The notes below the pieces were generated by a model, which saw nothing but the letters and a program-made list of their open reading frames with translations, was not told the origin of the DNA and made no database searches. This document shows positions 1 through 7,990 of a stretch of DNA of 64,000 bases, piece after piece. Source of the stretch: Oceanicola sp. 22II-s10i (GTDB taxonomy: Bacteria > Pseudomonadota > Alphaproteobacteria > Rhodobacterales > Rhodobacteraceae); NCBI RefSeq assembly GCF_002210105.1, contig NZ_AQQU01000001.1, forward strand, positions 532,501-596,500, read 5' to 3'. Position 1 is the first letter of the stretch; each line of letters starts with the position of its first letter. The translations under genes were made by a program, and so were the position numbers.

Positions 1-37
1 CCCGATTCCGATCCGTGGCCGCAGGGTAGCATGAATA

Positions 38-66
38 TTTCCGATAGGAAAGTTTCCGACCGGAAA
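38..66. promoter_or_regulatory. Two tandem palindromic operator-like sites
   Basis: Two perfect inverted repeats, TTTCCGATAGGAAA (38-51) and TTTCCGACCGGAAA (53-66), lie 15 bp apart centre to centre and 42-70 bp before the start of the XRE-cupin regulator gene. The arms (TTTCC/GGAAA) are identical and only the 4-bp centre differs. The position suggests autoregulation by that protein; this is inferred, not shown. Confidence 0.6.
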
Positions 67-107
67 AGCGGTTATGGCAATCTGCCGGATCTGGGTTACT
101 CTGCGGC

Positions 108-728
108 ATGGCGCCCCGGAACGAAGACATCCTCGACGAACAGGCCAGCCGCGCACGGATGGCGACACGCCTGCGCAACCTGCGCGAGGCCAAGGGCCTG
201 ACCATCCAGACGGTGGCCGAACGCGGCGGGCTGGCGATCTCGACCATCTCCAAGATCGAGCGCAACCTGATGGCGCCGACCTATGACCGCTTCGCCCGGC
301 TGGCGCGCGGGCTCGGGGTCGATCTGGCCGAGCTGTTCGTAGAGGACGGCACGCGGTTCGAACCCGGCGGCGTCGCGGTCGCGCGTCGGGGCGAATACGG
401 CTATCACGAGACCGAGAACTACACCTACGAGATGCTCTTCCCCGCCGTCCGGGGCAAACGGATGGTGCCGATGATGGGCACGCTGAAGCCGCGCGAAAGA
501 ATGCAGGTCGACCGGATGGTCAGCCACGCGGGCGAAGAGTTCCTGCTGGTCCTCGACGGTCGCGTCCGTGTCGAACTGGACGGGATGGAAGACGTGGTCC
601 TGGACACGGGCGAGTCGCTCTATTTCGACAGCGCGCGCGGCCATCTCTACGCCTCGGCGCAGGATGCGCCGGCCCGCATCCTCGTGGTCTGCACGGAATT
701 CGACTCGGACGAACCGGAACGCGGCTAG
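108..728 (+). CDS. XRE-family transcriptional regulator with C-terminal cupin domain
   Basis: The 206-residue protein has an HTH_XRE domain at roughly residues 20-75 ([20 protein letters not shown], then [12 protein letters not shown]) and a cupin_2 barrel at roughly 120-195 ([18 protein letters not shown], then [10 protein letters not shown]). This is the standard architecture of one-component regulators whose cupin senses a small metabolite; the ligand cannot be told from sequence. The gene is preceded by two tandem TTTCC-N4-GGAAA palindromes that may be its own operator. Its 3' end overlaps the convergent queG gene by 4 bp. No target genes can be assigned from the window, apart from likely autoregulation. 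Confidence 0.9.
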   Translation: MAPRNEDILDEQASRARMATRLRNLREAKGLTIQTVAERGGLAISTISKIERNLMAPTYDRFARLARGLGVDLAELFVEDGTRFEPGGVAVARRGEYGYHETENYTYEMLFPAVRGKRMVPMMGTLKPRERMQVDRMVSHAGEEFLLVLDGRVRVELDGMEDVVLDTGESLYFDSARGHLYASAQDAPARILVVCTEFDSDEPERG

Positions 729-1777
729 AGCCGGGCGACCGCCCACCGGGCCGCATCGGCCACCGCCGGGTCCGGATCCCCGGTCAAGGACTCGGCCACG
801 GCCCGCAGCGCAAGATCCCCGGAATTGCCGATCGCGTAGAGCACATTGCGCACGAAACGGTCCCGCCCGATCCGCTTGATCGGCGATCCGGCGAACCGGG
901 CCCGGAACCCGGCGTCGTCCAGAACCGCGAGCTCGGCCAGCGGCGGCAGCACGGTGCCGGGCCGCGCGGCATAGCGCATCTCGCGCGCCTCGACGGCGAA
1001 CTTGTTCCACGGGCAGACGGCCAGGCAGTCGTCACAGCCGTAGATGCGATTGCCTATGCCGGGCCGCAGCGCCTCGTCCACCGGGCCATGATGCTCGATC
1101 GTCAGGTAAGAAATGCAGCGCCGCGCATCCAGCTGGAACGGCGCGGGAAAGGCGTCGGTAGGACAGGCGTCCAGACAGCGCCGGCAGGATCCGCAGCGCT
1201 CGCGCCCGGCCTCGTCGACCGGCAGATCCAGCGTGGTAAAGATCGCACCAAGGAACACCCAGTTCCCGAACCCGCGCCCCAGCAGGTTGGTGTGCTTGCC
1301 CTGCCATCCCAGCCCCGCGGCCTCGGCCAGCGCCTTCTCCGGCACCGGCGCGGTGTCCACGAACACCTTCACCTCCACCGGCGCCTCGTCGGGCCCTTGC
1401 GCGCCCGCCTCGGCGATCAGCCATCGCGCCAGCCGCTTCAGCCGCTTCTTGACGAGGTCATGGTAATCCGCCCCCCGCGCATAGACCGAGATCACCCCCC
1501 GGTCCCGCGCCTGAAGCCCCGCCAGCGGGTCTTCCTCCGGCGTATAGCTCTCGGCCAGCATGATCACCGACCGCGCCTTGGGCCACAGCGCCGCCGGGTC
1601 ACCCCGCCACTCGGCCCGCCGCTCCATCCAGCCCATCTGCCCGTGTCGCCCCTCGGCCAGGAACCGCGCCAGCCGAGCCTGCACCTGGGGCACCGCATCC
1701 GGACGGCACACGCCCATATCCGAAAAGCCCTCGGCCTCGGCCTGCGCGCGCAGCCTGTCTTTCAGCGCATGCTCCAT
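725..1777 (-). CDS. queG: Epoxyqueuosine reductase QueG
   Basis: A 350-residue cobalamin- and iron-sulfur-dependent enzyme for the last step of tRNA queuosine synthesis, reducing epoxyqueuosine to queuosine. The family motif [11 protein letters not shown] (near residue 138) carries the presumed catalytic Asp, followed by WQGKHTNLL. Two ferredoxin-type clusters are visible: [12 protein letters not shown] near 195 and [13 protein letters not shown] near 248. The C-terminal HEAT-like region ([11 protein letters not shown] onward) is complete, so the gene is full length. The ATG lies just after a REP-like hairpin repeat shared with the glcE start. Upstream on the same strand is a glutathione transferase gene. 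Confidence 0.95.
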   Translation of the reverse strand: MEHALKDRLRAQAEAEGFSDMGVCRPDAVPQVQARLARFLAEGRHGQMGWMERRAEWRGDPAALWPKARSVIMLAESYTPEEDPLAGLQARDRGVISVYARGADYHDLVKKRLKRLARWLIAEAGAQGPDEAPVEVKVFVDTAPVPEKALAEAAGLGWQGKHTNLLGRGFGNWVFLGAIFTTLDLPVDEAGRERCGSCRRCLDACPTDAFPAPFQLDARRCISYLTIEHHGPVDEALRPGIGNRIYGCDDCLAVCPWNKFAVEAREMRYAARPGTVLPPLAELAVLDDAGFRARFAGSPIKRIGRDRFVRNVLYAIGNSGDLALRAVAESLTGDPDPAVADAARWAVARL

Positions 1778-1789
1778 GCTTCATCTTGC

Positions 1790-1847
1790 CAGAAATATGC
1801 CGGGGGGAGTCGGCCCGCAGGGCCGGCGGGGGGCTGGCCCCCCTCCG
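1790..1847. repeat. REP-like double-hairpin repeat, copy 1
   Basis: The interval between the GST stop and the queG start contains GCCGGGGGGAGTCGGCCC, then GGGCCGGC, then GGGGGGCTGGCCCCCC. This makes two adjacent GC-rich hairpins. The same arrangement with a few changes occurs at 7930-7990 between glcD and glcE, so it is a dispersed repeat. In both places its far end runs directly into the start region of the next leftward gene. Confidence 0.7.
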
Positions 1848-1856
1848 ACGCCGGGC

Positions 1857-2522
1857 TCAGAAATCCAGGTCGGCATAATGCGCCGGCGGCGGAAAGCCCG
1901 GCACCTGGTCCGCGAGGATCGACCGGAACGCGGGTCGCGACTTGATCTTGGCGTACCAGTCCTTGACCTGTTCCTTGCGGCCCCAGTCCACATCGCTGAT
2001 GTAATCGAGGCAGGACAGATGCGCGGCGGCCGCGAAATCGGCCAGTGTCATCCGGTCGCCCGCCAGCCAGCGCCGGTGATCCAGCAGCCACGCCATGTAG
2101 TCGAGGTGGAACTTGATCGCCGCAGCACCCGCCTTGACGTTGGTGCTGTCGGGATAGCCCTTCTTCATGATCTTCTTGTTGACCCGCTCGTAGAGCAGCT
2201 TCGACGTCACCTCGGAATGGAACTTGTCGTCGAACCACGCCACCAGCCGCCGCACCTCCAGCCGCTGGTCCGGGTCGCGGGGCATCAGCGGCGGTTCGGG
2301 ATAAACCTCTTCCAGCCATTCGCAGATCGCGGCGCTTTCGGACATCGTGCGGTTGTCGATCCGCAGCACCGGCACCTTGGCCGCCGGGTTGCGACGCAGG
2401 AAATCGGGGTCCTTCTCCCAGTAGCGCTCCTCGATCAGCTCGCACTCGATCCGCTTCTCGGCAAGGCTCAGACGCACCTTGCGGCAGAACGGAGAAAGGG
2501 GGACGTGATAGAGACGCGCCAT
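1857..2522 (-). CDS. Glutathione S-transferase family protein
   Basis: The 221-residue protein has a thioredoxin-like N-terminal domain beginning MARLYHVPLSPFCRK; SPFCRK around residue 10 is the active-site region. The cis-Pro and gamma-Glu recognition segment reads AAKVPVLRIDNRTMSESAAI, and an all-helical C-terminal domain follows from about residue 85. The family conjugates glutathione to electrophiles or acts as a reductase or isomerase, and the substrate cannot be assigned. It is probably co-transcribed with queG downstream. Alphaproteobacterial genomes carry many such paralogues. Confidence 0.88.
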   Translation of the reverse strand: MARLYHVPLSPFCRKVRLSLAEKRIECELIEERYWEKDPDFLRRNPAAKVPVLRIDNRTMSESAAICEWLEEVYPEPPLMPRDPDQRLEVRRLVAWFDDKFHSEVTSKLLYERVNKKIMKKGYPDSTNVKAGAAAIKFHLDYMAWLLDHRRWLAGDRMTLADFAAAAHLSCLDYISDVDWGRKEQVKDWYAKIKSRPAFRSILADQVPGFPPPAHYADLDF

Positions 2523-2641
2523 GATACCTGCATGGATGTTGGGGTCGCCGGGCAGTCTTGCCTTGAAAAGCGGCCAGATTCAACAGCGCCCGGCAAAGTC
2601 TTCCCATACCGGGCAGAGCCGCGGCAACAGGCCGCGCAGCA

Positions 2642-3421
2642 TCACCCGGCGGTTTCGAAACAGGCCGCGCGCCCGTCCGCCCGGATCGTGGCCGCCCCGT
2701 CCATGATGGATTTCGTCCGCCGGCGGACATAGTCGGACGGCTTCGACGCCGACCAGCTCTGCGGCGCGGGCAGGATCGCGGCCAGCCGGGCCGCCTGCAG
2801 ATCGCTCAGCTTGTTCGGTCCCACGCCGAAGTAATGCCGCGCCGCCGCCTCGACACCGAAGACGCCCTCGTCGAACTCGGCCACGTTCAGATAGACCTCG
2901 ACAATCCGGCGCTTGGACCAGAATGCCTCGACCACCGGAGTCAGCATCGCCTCCAGCGCCTTCCGCACCCAGCTGCGCCCGTGCCAGAGGTAGACGTTCT
3001 TGACGACCTGCTGGGTGATGGTCGAGGCCCCGCGCCGCCCGCCATCCTCCATCGCCGCGCGGATCGCCTCCATGTCGAAACCCCAGTGGGTGCAGAAATT
3101 CGCGTCCTCAGCCGCCACGACCGACCGCGCCATCACCGGCGCGACGTTGTCGATCGGCACCCACTGCCGGTCTATGGTCCCGAGGCGCTGTTCCTCGGAC
3201 CACATGTAGTAACCGATGGTGGGGTTCAGGCGGCTGTGCGCCATGACGATGACCAGCACCAGCCCGACGACCAGGAACACCGCCCGGAACGCCCAGCGGA
3301 ACAGCCACCGGAACGGGTGAAACCCGCCGCCGGTCTTCCGGGGCGCGCTCTTAGTGCCTTTCCTGGGTTTCGCCTGTTTTGCCACGCCACAGCTATAGGC
3401 CGGAAGGGGGACCGCGACCAA
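2642..3421 (-). CDS. mtgA: Monofunctional biosynthetic peptidoglycan transglycosylase
   Basis: A family-51 glycosyltransferase that polymerises lipid II into glycan strands at the inner membrane. One transmembrane helix (AVFLVVGLVLVIVMAH, about residues 47-62) anchors a periplasmic catalytic domain. Its diagnostic motifs are present: AAEDANFCTHWGFD with the catalytic Glu, RRGASTITQQVVKN, KRRIVEVYLNVAEF and GVEAAARHYFG. There is no transpeptidase domain, matching MtgA rather than a class A PBP. The start given may be about 12 codons too early; an in-frame GTG at about 3385 would give the typical basic N-terminus AKQAKPRKG. Confidence 0.93.
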   Translation of the reverse strand: MVAVPLPAYSCGVAKQAKPRKGTKSAPRKTGGGFHPFRWLFRWAFRAVFLVVGLVLVIVMAHSRLNPTIGYYMWSEEQRLGTIDRQWVPIDNVAPVMARSVVAAEDANFCTHWGFDMEAIRAAMEDGGRRGASTITQQVVKNVYLWHGRSWVRKALEAMLTPVVEAFWSKRRIVEVYLNVAEFDEGVFGVEAAARHYFGVGPNKLSDLQAARLAAILPAPQSWSASKPSDYVRRRTKSIMDGAATIRADGRAACFETAG

Positions 3422-3483
3422 GCCGCAGCGTGACGGCGGGGCCGGAAAAATCGCGGGGATGTTGCGCGGGCCCCATCGGAACG

Positions 3484-3512
3484 AAAAAAGGGGCGCGACC
3501 GAAGCCGCGCCC
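3484..3512 (-). terminator. Rho-independent terminator of the Hsp20 gene
   Basis: Read leftward, the sequence forms GGGCGCGG-CTTCGG-TCGCGCCC followed by a run of six T. It starts about 40 bp past the stop codon of the Hsp20 gene. A stable GC-rich stem followed by a U tract is the classic intrinsic terminator. Confidence 0.8.
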
Positions 3513-3551
3513 TGACTGAGAAACGAGGGTCTTGGATGCCGTCAGGCGTTC

Positions 3552-4016
3552 TCAGGCCTCGGCGGTTTCAATCGCCTTTGCTTCGACCGTATCGCCATTG
3601 GCGATCTCGATGCGGCGCGGTTTCAGCGCTTCGGGGATTTCGCGCACGAGGTCGATGTGCAGCATCCCGTCGGCATGGGTCGCGCCGGTCACTTTCACGT
3701 GGTCGGCCAGGTGGAACTTGCGCTCGAACGCGCGGGTCGCGATGCCGCGGTGCAGGTAGGTGCGCGGGGTCTCGTCATCGGCCTTGCGGGCCGAGACGAC
3801 CAGCTCGCGGTCCTTCACCTCGACGCCGAGGTCGGCGGCGGCAAACCCGGCAACGGCCACGGTAATCCGATAGCTGTTTTCGGCGGTCTTCTCGATGTTG
3901 TAGGGCGGATAGCTCGGCTGGTTCACCTCGTTGGTGAACACACGGTCCATCATGTCGGCAAGCTGGTCGAAACCTACGGTGGCACGGTAGAGCGGAGCAA
4001 GATCGAAGTTACGCAT
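3552..4016 (-). CDS. Hsp20/alpha-crystallin family small heat-shock protein (IbpA-like)
   Basis: The 154-residue protein has the IbpA/HspH-like N-terminus MRNFDLAPLYRATVGFDQL. An alpha-crystallin domain follows from about residue 38 to 130 (YNIEKTAENSYRITVAVAGF, GVEVKDRELVVSARK, and ATRAFERKFHLADHVKV). It is an ATP-independent holdase that keeps unfolding cytoplasmic proteins soluble for DnaK and ClpB. It is monocistronic, ending at a clear intrinsic terminator. Such genes are usually heat-induced through RpoH or a 5' UTR thermometer; I did not identify either one confidently. Confidence 0.93.
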   Translation of the reverse strand: MRNFDLAPLYRATVGFDQLADMMDRVFTNEVNQPSYPPYNIEKTAENSYRITVAVAGFAAADLGVEVKDRELVVSARKADDETPRTYLHRGIATRAFERKFHLADHVKVTGATHADGMLHIDLVREIPEALKPRRIEIANGDTVEAKAIETAEA

Positions 4017-4176
4017 GGGTCATCCTCTTTGAGCGATACCTTGATGTCGCCTTCCCTTGGGGACAGGCTTTCGGTCCGGGACCCTGAGTGGCGTCCCGAT
4101 GCTGAGGATGTGGGAACCGATGTCCGGGGGTTCAAGACCCTTGCTGTTCCGAGAAGATCCGTCCGCGCTTTCGCGC

Positions 4177-5019
4177 TCACTCGCCCGCGCGCAGGAACTT
4201 GGCCGTGGTTCTGGCGCCACCCGTCCCGACGCGGATGCGGGCCCCCGCCGAGGCGGCGCCGCCATCCGGCCCGGCGCCGTGATCCAGTTCGGCCTTAAGC
4301 AGGTCGAGCGCGCCGGTCAGCTGCATCCCGAGCGCCACGCGCTTGCCGTCGACCTCGGCCTTGGCCGAAACGACCGACACGATGCGCGGGGCGCCGCCGT
4401 CGAAGGTGAAGACCGGCGCGCCGGAGCTGCCGAAATCCACGTCGCAGGACATCACGAGGATACCGTCCTGCACGCCCATCACGCCACAGATCTCCTGCAG
4501 GCTCGGCGCATCCATCCGGTCATGGGCGTAGGACACGACTCCGACCCGGTCGCCGCGCTGCGGCTGGCTTTCGGTGTCGAAGGGCACGACGGTCGTGTTG
4601 CGGATCGGCATGTCGAGCTCCAGCAGAGCCATGTCCACCTGCACGTTCCCGGTCGAGACCTGCGCCGAATAGCGGTAGTCGGGATGGACCACTGCACGCC
4701 GCACGTTGCGATAGGCTGCGGCGCGGCCGTTGCGCATGCCCGCAAGGAATTCGATCCCCTCGGTCCGCACCCGCGTCCCTGTGCGCTTGTCGAACAGGCA
4801 GTGCGCGGCGGTCAGGACGAGGTTGTCGGCCACCAGCGCGCCGGTGCAGAAGCCCTTGCCGCCGATGTCCAGCCGCCCGACCGCTTCCCAGCCCCGGCCC
4901 TGATCGCCGGTTTCGAGGCTGGTCAGCGCCCCGTGACGGGACATGTTGTCGGCCAGCCCCTGCGCCGAAGCGGCGGCGGGCAGGACGGCAAGGCAGATGG
5001 CGGCGATGGCGCGAAACAT
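4177..5019 (-). CDS. Secreted trypsin-like serine protease
   Basis: The ATG at 5019 begins a clean signal peptide, MFRAIAAICLAVLPAAASAQ; a longer in-frame extension to 5064 would bury it, so the shorter start is preferred. The 280-residue chymotrypsin-fold domain has the triad His in LTAAHC, Asp in VDMALLEL and Ser in FGSSGAPV (normally GDSGGP, so the oxyanion loop is atypical). Cys pairs near the His and Ser fit a periplasmic, disulfide-bonded enzyme. There is no PDZ domain, so it is not a DegP-type protease. The substrate is unknown. Confidence 0.85.
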   Translation of the reverse strand: MFRAIAAICLAVLPAAASAQGLADNMSRHGALTSLETGDQGRGWEAVGRLDIGGKGFCTGALVADNLVLTAAHCLFDKRTGTRVRTEGIEFLAGMRNGRAAAYRNVRRAVVHPDYRYSAQVSTGNVQVDMALLELDMPIRNTTVVPFDTESQPQRGDRVGVVSYAHDRMDAPSLQEICGVMGVQDGILVMSCDVDFGSSGAPVFTFDGGAPRIVSVVSAKAEVDGKRVALGMQLTGALDLLKAELDHGAGPDGGAASAGARIRVGTGGARTTAKFLRAGE

Positions 5020-5094
5020 GGGTGGCCCCTTCAGTCGTCTTTCCCCGACAGTTAGCCCGTCCATCCGGGCGAAAGTTGGGCCGTCAGGGGACAG

Positions 5095-6396
5095 TTACGC
5101 GCCCCCGATGTGACCCTTCAGCGCCCGCGGCTCGGGCCCGCCTGTCGCCCAGTCCAGCAGTTCGACCGTATGCACCACCGGCACCCCGGTGCCCGATCCG
5201 ATCTGCATCATGCACCCGATATTGCCCGCCGCGATCACGTCCGGCTTCACCGCCTCCAGCGTCCGCACCTTGCGATCCTTCAGCTTGCCCGAGATCTCGG
5301 GCTGCAACAGGTTGTAGGTCCCCGCCGACCCGCAGCACAGGTGGCTGTCCGCAGGCTCCGCCACCGTGAACCCCGCCCGCTTCAGCAGGGCCTTGGGCGC
5401 ATCCTTGACCTTCTGCCCGTGCTGCAGGGAACAGGCCGCATGATAGCCGATCCGCAGGTCCTTCGGCGCGCCCTCCGGCAGCCCGATCCGCTGCAGCAGT
5501 TCCGACACGTCCACCGCCAGCGCCGAAACCTTCGCCGCATCCTCCGCCAGCGCATCGTTGCGGAACATGTGCCCGTAGTCCTTCACCGTCGTGCCACAGC
5601 CCGAGGTGTTGATGACCACCGCGTCCAGCCCCGGCCCGTTCACCTCGGCCATCCACGCGCGGATATTGGCCCCCGCCGCGCCATGCGCCTCGGCCTCCTT
5701 GCCCATGTGATGGGTCAGCGCCCCGCAGCAGCCCTGACCCTTCGCCACGACCACCTCGCAGCCCAGCCGACGCAGCAGCCGGATCGTGGCGTCGTTGATG
5801 TCCGTGTTCAGCGCCCGCTGCGCGCAGCCGGTCATCAGGGCCACCCGCATCTTCCGCTCGCCCTGGGCGGGGAACACCTGCGGATCGTCGTTGCGGCTGA
5901 CCGGCGGGATCTGCCGCGGCGCCATCTCCAGCATCGCCCGCAGCCGCGCATCCGGGATCAGCCCCCGGAACGGCCGCCCGATCTTGGCCCCCAGCAGCGC
6001 CAGCCGGAACCGCCCCGGATAGGGCAGGATCCGCGCCAGAACCCACCTGAGCGCCCGGTCATGCCAGGGCCGCGTGTAGTGCGTGTCGATATACGCCCGC
6101 GCATGGTCGACGAGGTGCATGTAGTGCACACCCGACGGGCAGGTCGTCATGCAGGCGAGGCAGGACAGGCAGCGGTCGATATGCTTGACCGTCTTTTCGT
6201 CCGGCACCCGCTCGTTCTCCAGCATGTCCTTGATCAGGTAGATGCGCCCCCGCGGGCTGTCCAGCTCGTCCCCCAGCACCTGGTAGGTGGGGCAGGTCGC
6301 CGTGCAGAACCCGCAGTGCACGCAGGCCCGCAGGATTTCGTTCGCGCGCTTGGTGCCCGGATCGGCCAGCTGCGCCTCGGTGAAATGCGTCTGCAT
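5095..6396 (-). CDS. glcF: Glycolate oxidase iron-sulfur subunit GlcF
   Basis: The 433-residue subunit passes electrons from the glycolate-oxidising flavoprotein to the membrane. Two 4Fe-4S motifs lie in the N-terminal half: CVHCGFCTATCPTY around residue 26 and CLSCLACMTTCPSG around 77. Two cysteine-rich CCG domains follow (GCCGALTHH in the middle, LCCGSAGTYN near residue 350), the standard GlcF architecture. It is the last gene of a leftward run glcD, glcE, a small membrane protein, glcF. The complex oxidises glycolate to glyoxylate, for example from phosphoglycolate salvage or algal glycolate. Confidence 0.95.
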   Translation of the reverse strand: MQTHFTEAQLADPGTKRANEILRACVHCGFCTATCPTYQVLGDELDSPRGRIYLIKDMLENERVPDEKTVKHIDRCLSCLACMTTCPSGVHYMHLVDHARAYIDTHYTRPWHDRALRWVLARILPYPGRFRLALLGAKIGRPFRGLIPDARLRAMLEMAPRQIPPVSRNDDPQVFPAQGERKMRVALMTGCAQRALNTDINDATIRLLRRLGCEVVVAKGQGCCGALTHHMGKEAEAHGAAGANIRAWMAEVNGPGLDAVVINTSGCGTTVKDYGHMFRNDALAEDAAKVSALAVDVSELLQRIGLPEGAPKDLRIGYHAACSLQHGQKVKDAPKALLKRAGFTVAEPADSHLCCGSAGTYNLLQPEISGKLKDRKVRTLEAVKPDVIAAGNIGCMMQIGSGTGVPVVHTVELLDWATGGPEPRALKGHIGGA

Positions 6397-6403
6397 CCGT
6401 CCC

Positions 6404-6757
6404 TCACATCATCCAGAGCGCGACGACCAGACCGGTCGCCGGCGCCAATGTCGTCAGCCCGCCCGCCAGCATCAGCCAGTCCGACGACTGCGGAAACCGG
6501 CGCCTGAACGCCTGCGCCACGAAGGCGGTGGCGAATATCCACGCGAACCAGAGCAGCGCAAGCCCGGTCAGAACCCGCCCATGCCCGCCCGTTTCCGGCG
6601 GCGGCAACAGCCTCAGTAGCGCCAGCCCGGCAAGGACCAGAACGACCAGCCCGGCCCCCAGCCCGCGGAAAAAGCTGCCCCTCGGCTCCTCCCGGACCAG
6701 CGCGGCAAAGACGGCGAGGCCGAGGATCGAGGCCCCCATGACGAACCCTGCGATCAT
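6404..6757 (-). CDS. Small membrane protein inside the glycolate oxidase operon
   Basis: From the ATG at 6757 this encodes 117 residues with about four hydrophobic segments (IAGFVMGASILGLAVFAAL, then GLVVLVLAGLALLRLL, LALLWFAWIFATAFVAQAF and LAGGLTTLAPATGLVVALW). The start overlaps the glcE stop by 4 bp (ATGA) and the gene ends 7 bp before glcF, so it is translationally coupled on both sides. I do not recognise a family. Its constant position could mean a membrane anchor or quinone-linked partner for the GlcDEF complex; that is inference. Confidence 0.8.
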   Translation of the reverse strand: MIAGFVMGASILGLAVFAALVREEPRGSFFRGLGAGLVVLVLAGLALLRLLPPPETGGHGRVLTGLALLWFAWIFATAFVAQAFRRRFPQSSDWLMLAGGLTTLAPATGLVVALWMM

Positions 6758-7929
6758 GAGGCGGGCATCGCGGACCGGCCCATCAGACCGGAGTTCAGGA
6801 TGCCCCTCGGATCGAACCGCGCGCGGAGCGCCGAGGACAGGCGCTCGACGCCATCCGCCTGCGGATGGAACATCGGCACCTTCGCCCTGACGCCCATATC
6901 CGCCCGCACCAGCGTCGCATGCCCGCCGATCCGGTCCACCGCAGCCCGCAGCACCGCCGCGCCGCCATCCGCCGCGCCGCCATCCGCCGCGCCGGAGATC
7001 TCCAGCCAGATCAGCCCGCCACCCCAGTCGTAAAGCGCCCGGTGCGCCAGCCCGGCCTCGTCCAGCGCCGAGACCAGATCCACCGCCCGCCCCGGCGTCA
7101 CCGACACCCGCCACACGGGCGCGGTGCCGCCCGCAAAGACGGTCGCGTCCCGCACGTCCCGCCACAGCGCCGCGCTTTCCTCACCCGTCACCACGGACCA
7201 CGGGCCGGGAACCGCCTCCTTCAGCCGCCCCGCACGGTAATCGACCGAGCCCTTCAGCCCCTCCACCCGGATCAGCGTCCGCCCCGTCACCGCGTCATGT
7301 GCCGCCCCGCTCACGTCGAACGGGGTCCCAAGCGACGCCCGCAGCGCCGCCAGCGCCGCCCCGGTGTCCAGCCCTTCGGCGACCAGCGTCGCCTCTCGCT
7401 CCGGCACCGCCAGCACCTTCAGGCTGACCTCGGTCATCACGCCCAGCGTGCCATGCGACCCGGCCATCAGCTTCACGAGGTCATAGCCGGTGACGTTCTT
7501 CATCACCCGACCGCCGTTCTTCACAACCGACCCGGTGCCATCCACGAACCGCACGCCCAGCAGGAAATCCCGCGCCGCGCCCGCCTGCACCCGGCGCGGC
7601 CCGCTGGCATTGGCCCCGAACACACCGCCCAGCGTCGACACGCCCGTCACGCCCAAGAGCCCGCGCAGGTCGGGCGGCTCGAAGGCCAGCCGCTGTCCCT
7701 TCTCGGCCAGCACCGCCTCGACCGTTTCCACCGGCGTGCCCGCCCCCGCGACCAGCGTCAGCGCGCCCGGCTCGTAAAGCCCCAGCTTCGCCAGCCCGGC
7801 GGTCGACAGGTCCACCCCGTCCACCGCGCGCCACCAGACCCGCGTGCCGCCGCCCACGACGGACAGCGGCGCATCCGCCGCCCGGATCATCTCGGCAAGT
7901 TCGCTCTCGCTCTCTGGTCTCATCTTCAT
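6754..7929 (-). CDS. glcE: Glycolate oxidase FAD-binding subunit GlcE
   Basis: The 391-residue protein has a PCMH-type FAD-binding fold with the pyrophosphate loop PLSVVGGGTRVWW near residue 20, then GVSTLGGVFGANASGPRR and VKNGGRVMKNVTGYDL, typical of GlcE. It is shorter than GlcD and lacks the GlcD C-terminal FAD-oxidase motif. The ATG directly follows the REP-like repeat. Around residue 310 there is a short in-frame tandem duplication (ADGGA ADGGA) from a 15-bp DNA repeat at about 6956-6990, probably in a surface loop. It is coupled by 4 bp to the next gene. Confidence 0.94.
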   Translation of the reverse strand: MKMRPESESELAEMIRAADAPLSVVGGGTRVWWRAVDGVDLSTAGLAKLGLYEPGALTLVAGAGTPVETVEAVLAEKGQRLAFEPPDLRGLLGVTGVSTLGGVFGANASGPRRVQAGAARDFLLGVRFVDGTGSVVKNGGRVMKNVTGYDLVKLMAGSHGTLGVMTEVSLKVLAVPEREATLVAEGLDTGAALAALRASLGTPFDVSGAAHDAVTGRTLIRVEGLKGSVDYRAGRLKEAVPGPWSVVTGEESAALWRDVRDATVFAGGTAPVWRVSVTPGRAVDLVSALDEAGLAHRALYDWGGGLIWLEISGAADGGAADGGAAVLRAAVDRIGGHATLVRADMGVRAKVPMFHPQADGVERLSSALRARFDPRGILNSGLMGRSAMPAS

Positions 7930-7990
7930 CTGGCCAAATAAACTCCGGGGGGAGTCGGCCCAAAGGGCCGATGGGGGGCTGGCCCCCCTA
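7930..7990. repeat. REP-like double-hairpin repeat, copy 2
   Basis: Same element as at 1790-1847: AACTCCGGGGGGAGTCGGCC, then GGGCCGAT and GGGGGGCTGGCCCCCC, between the glcD stop and glcE start. The outer hairpin arms are the same and the inner loop differs (AAA instead of GCA). Lying inside an operon, it probably affects mRNA stability rather than terminating. Confidence 0.7.
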
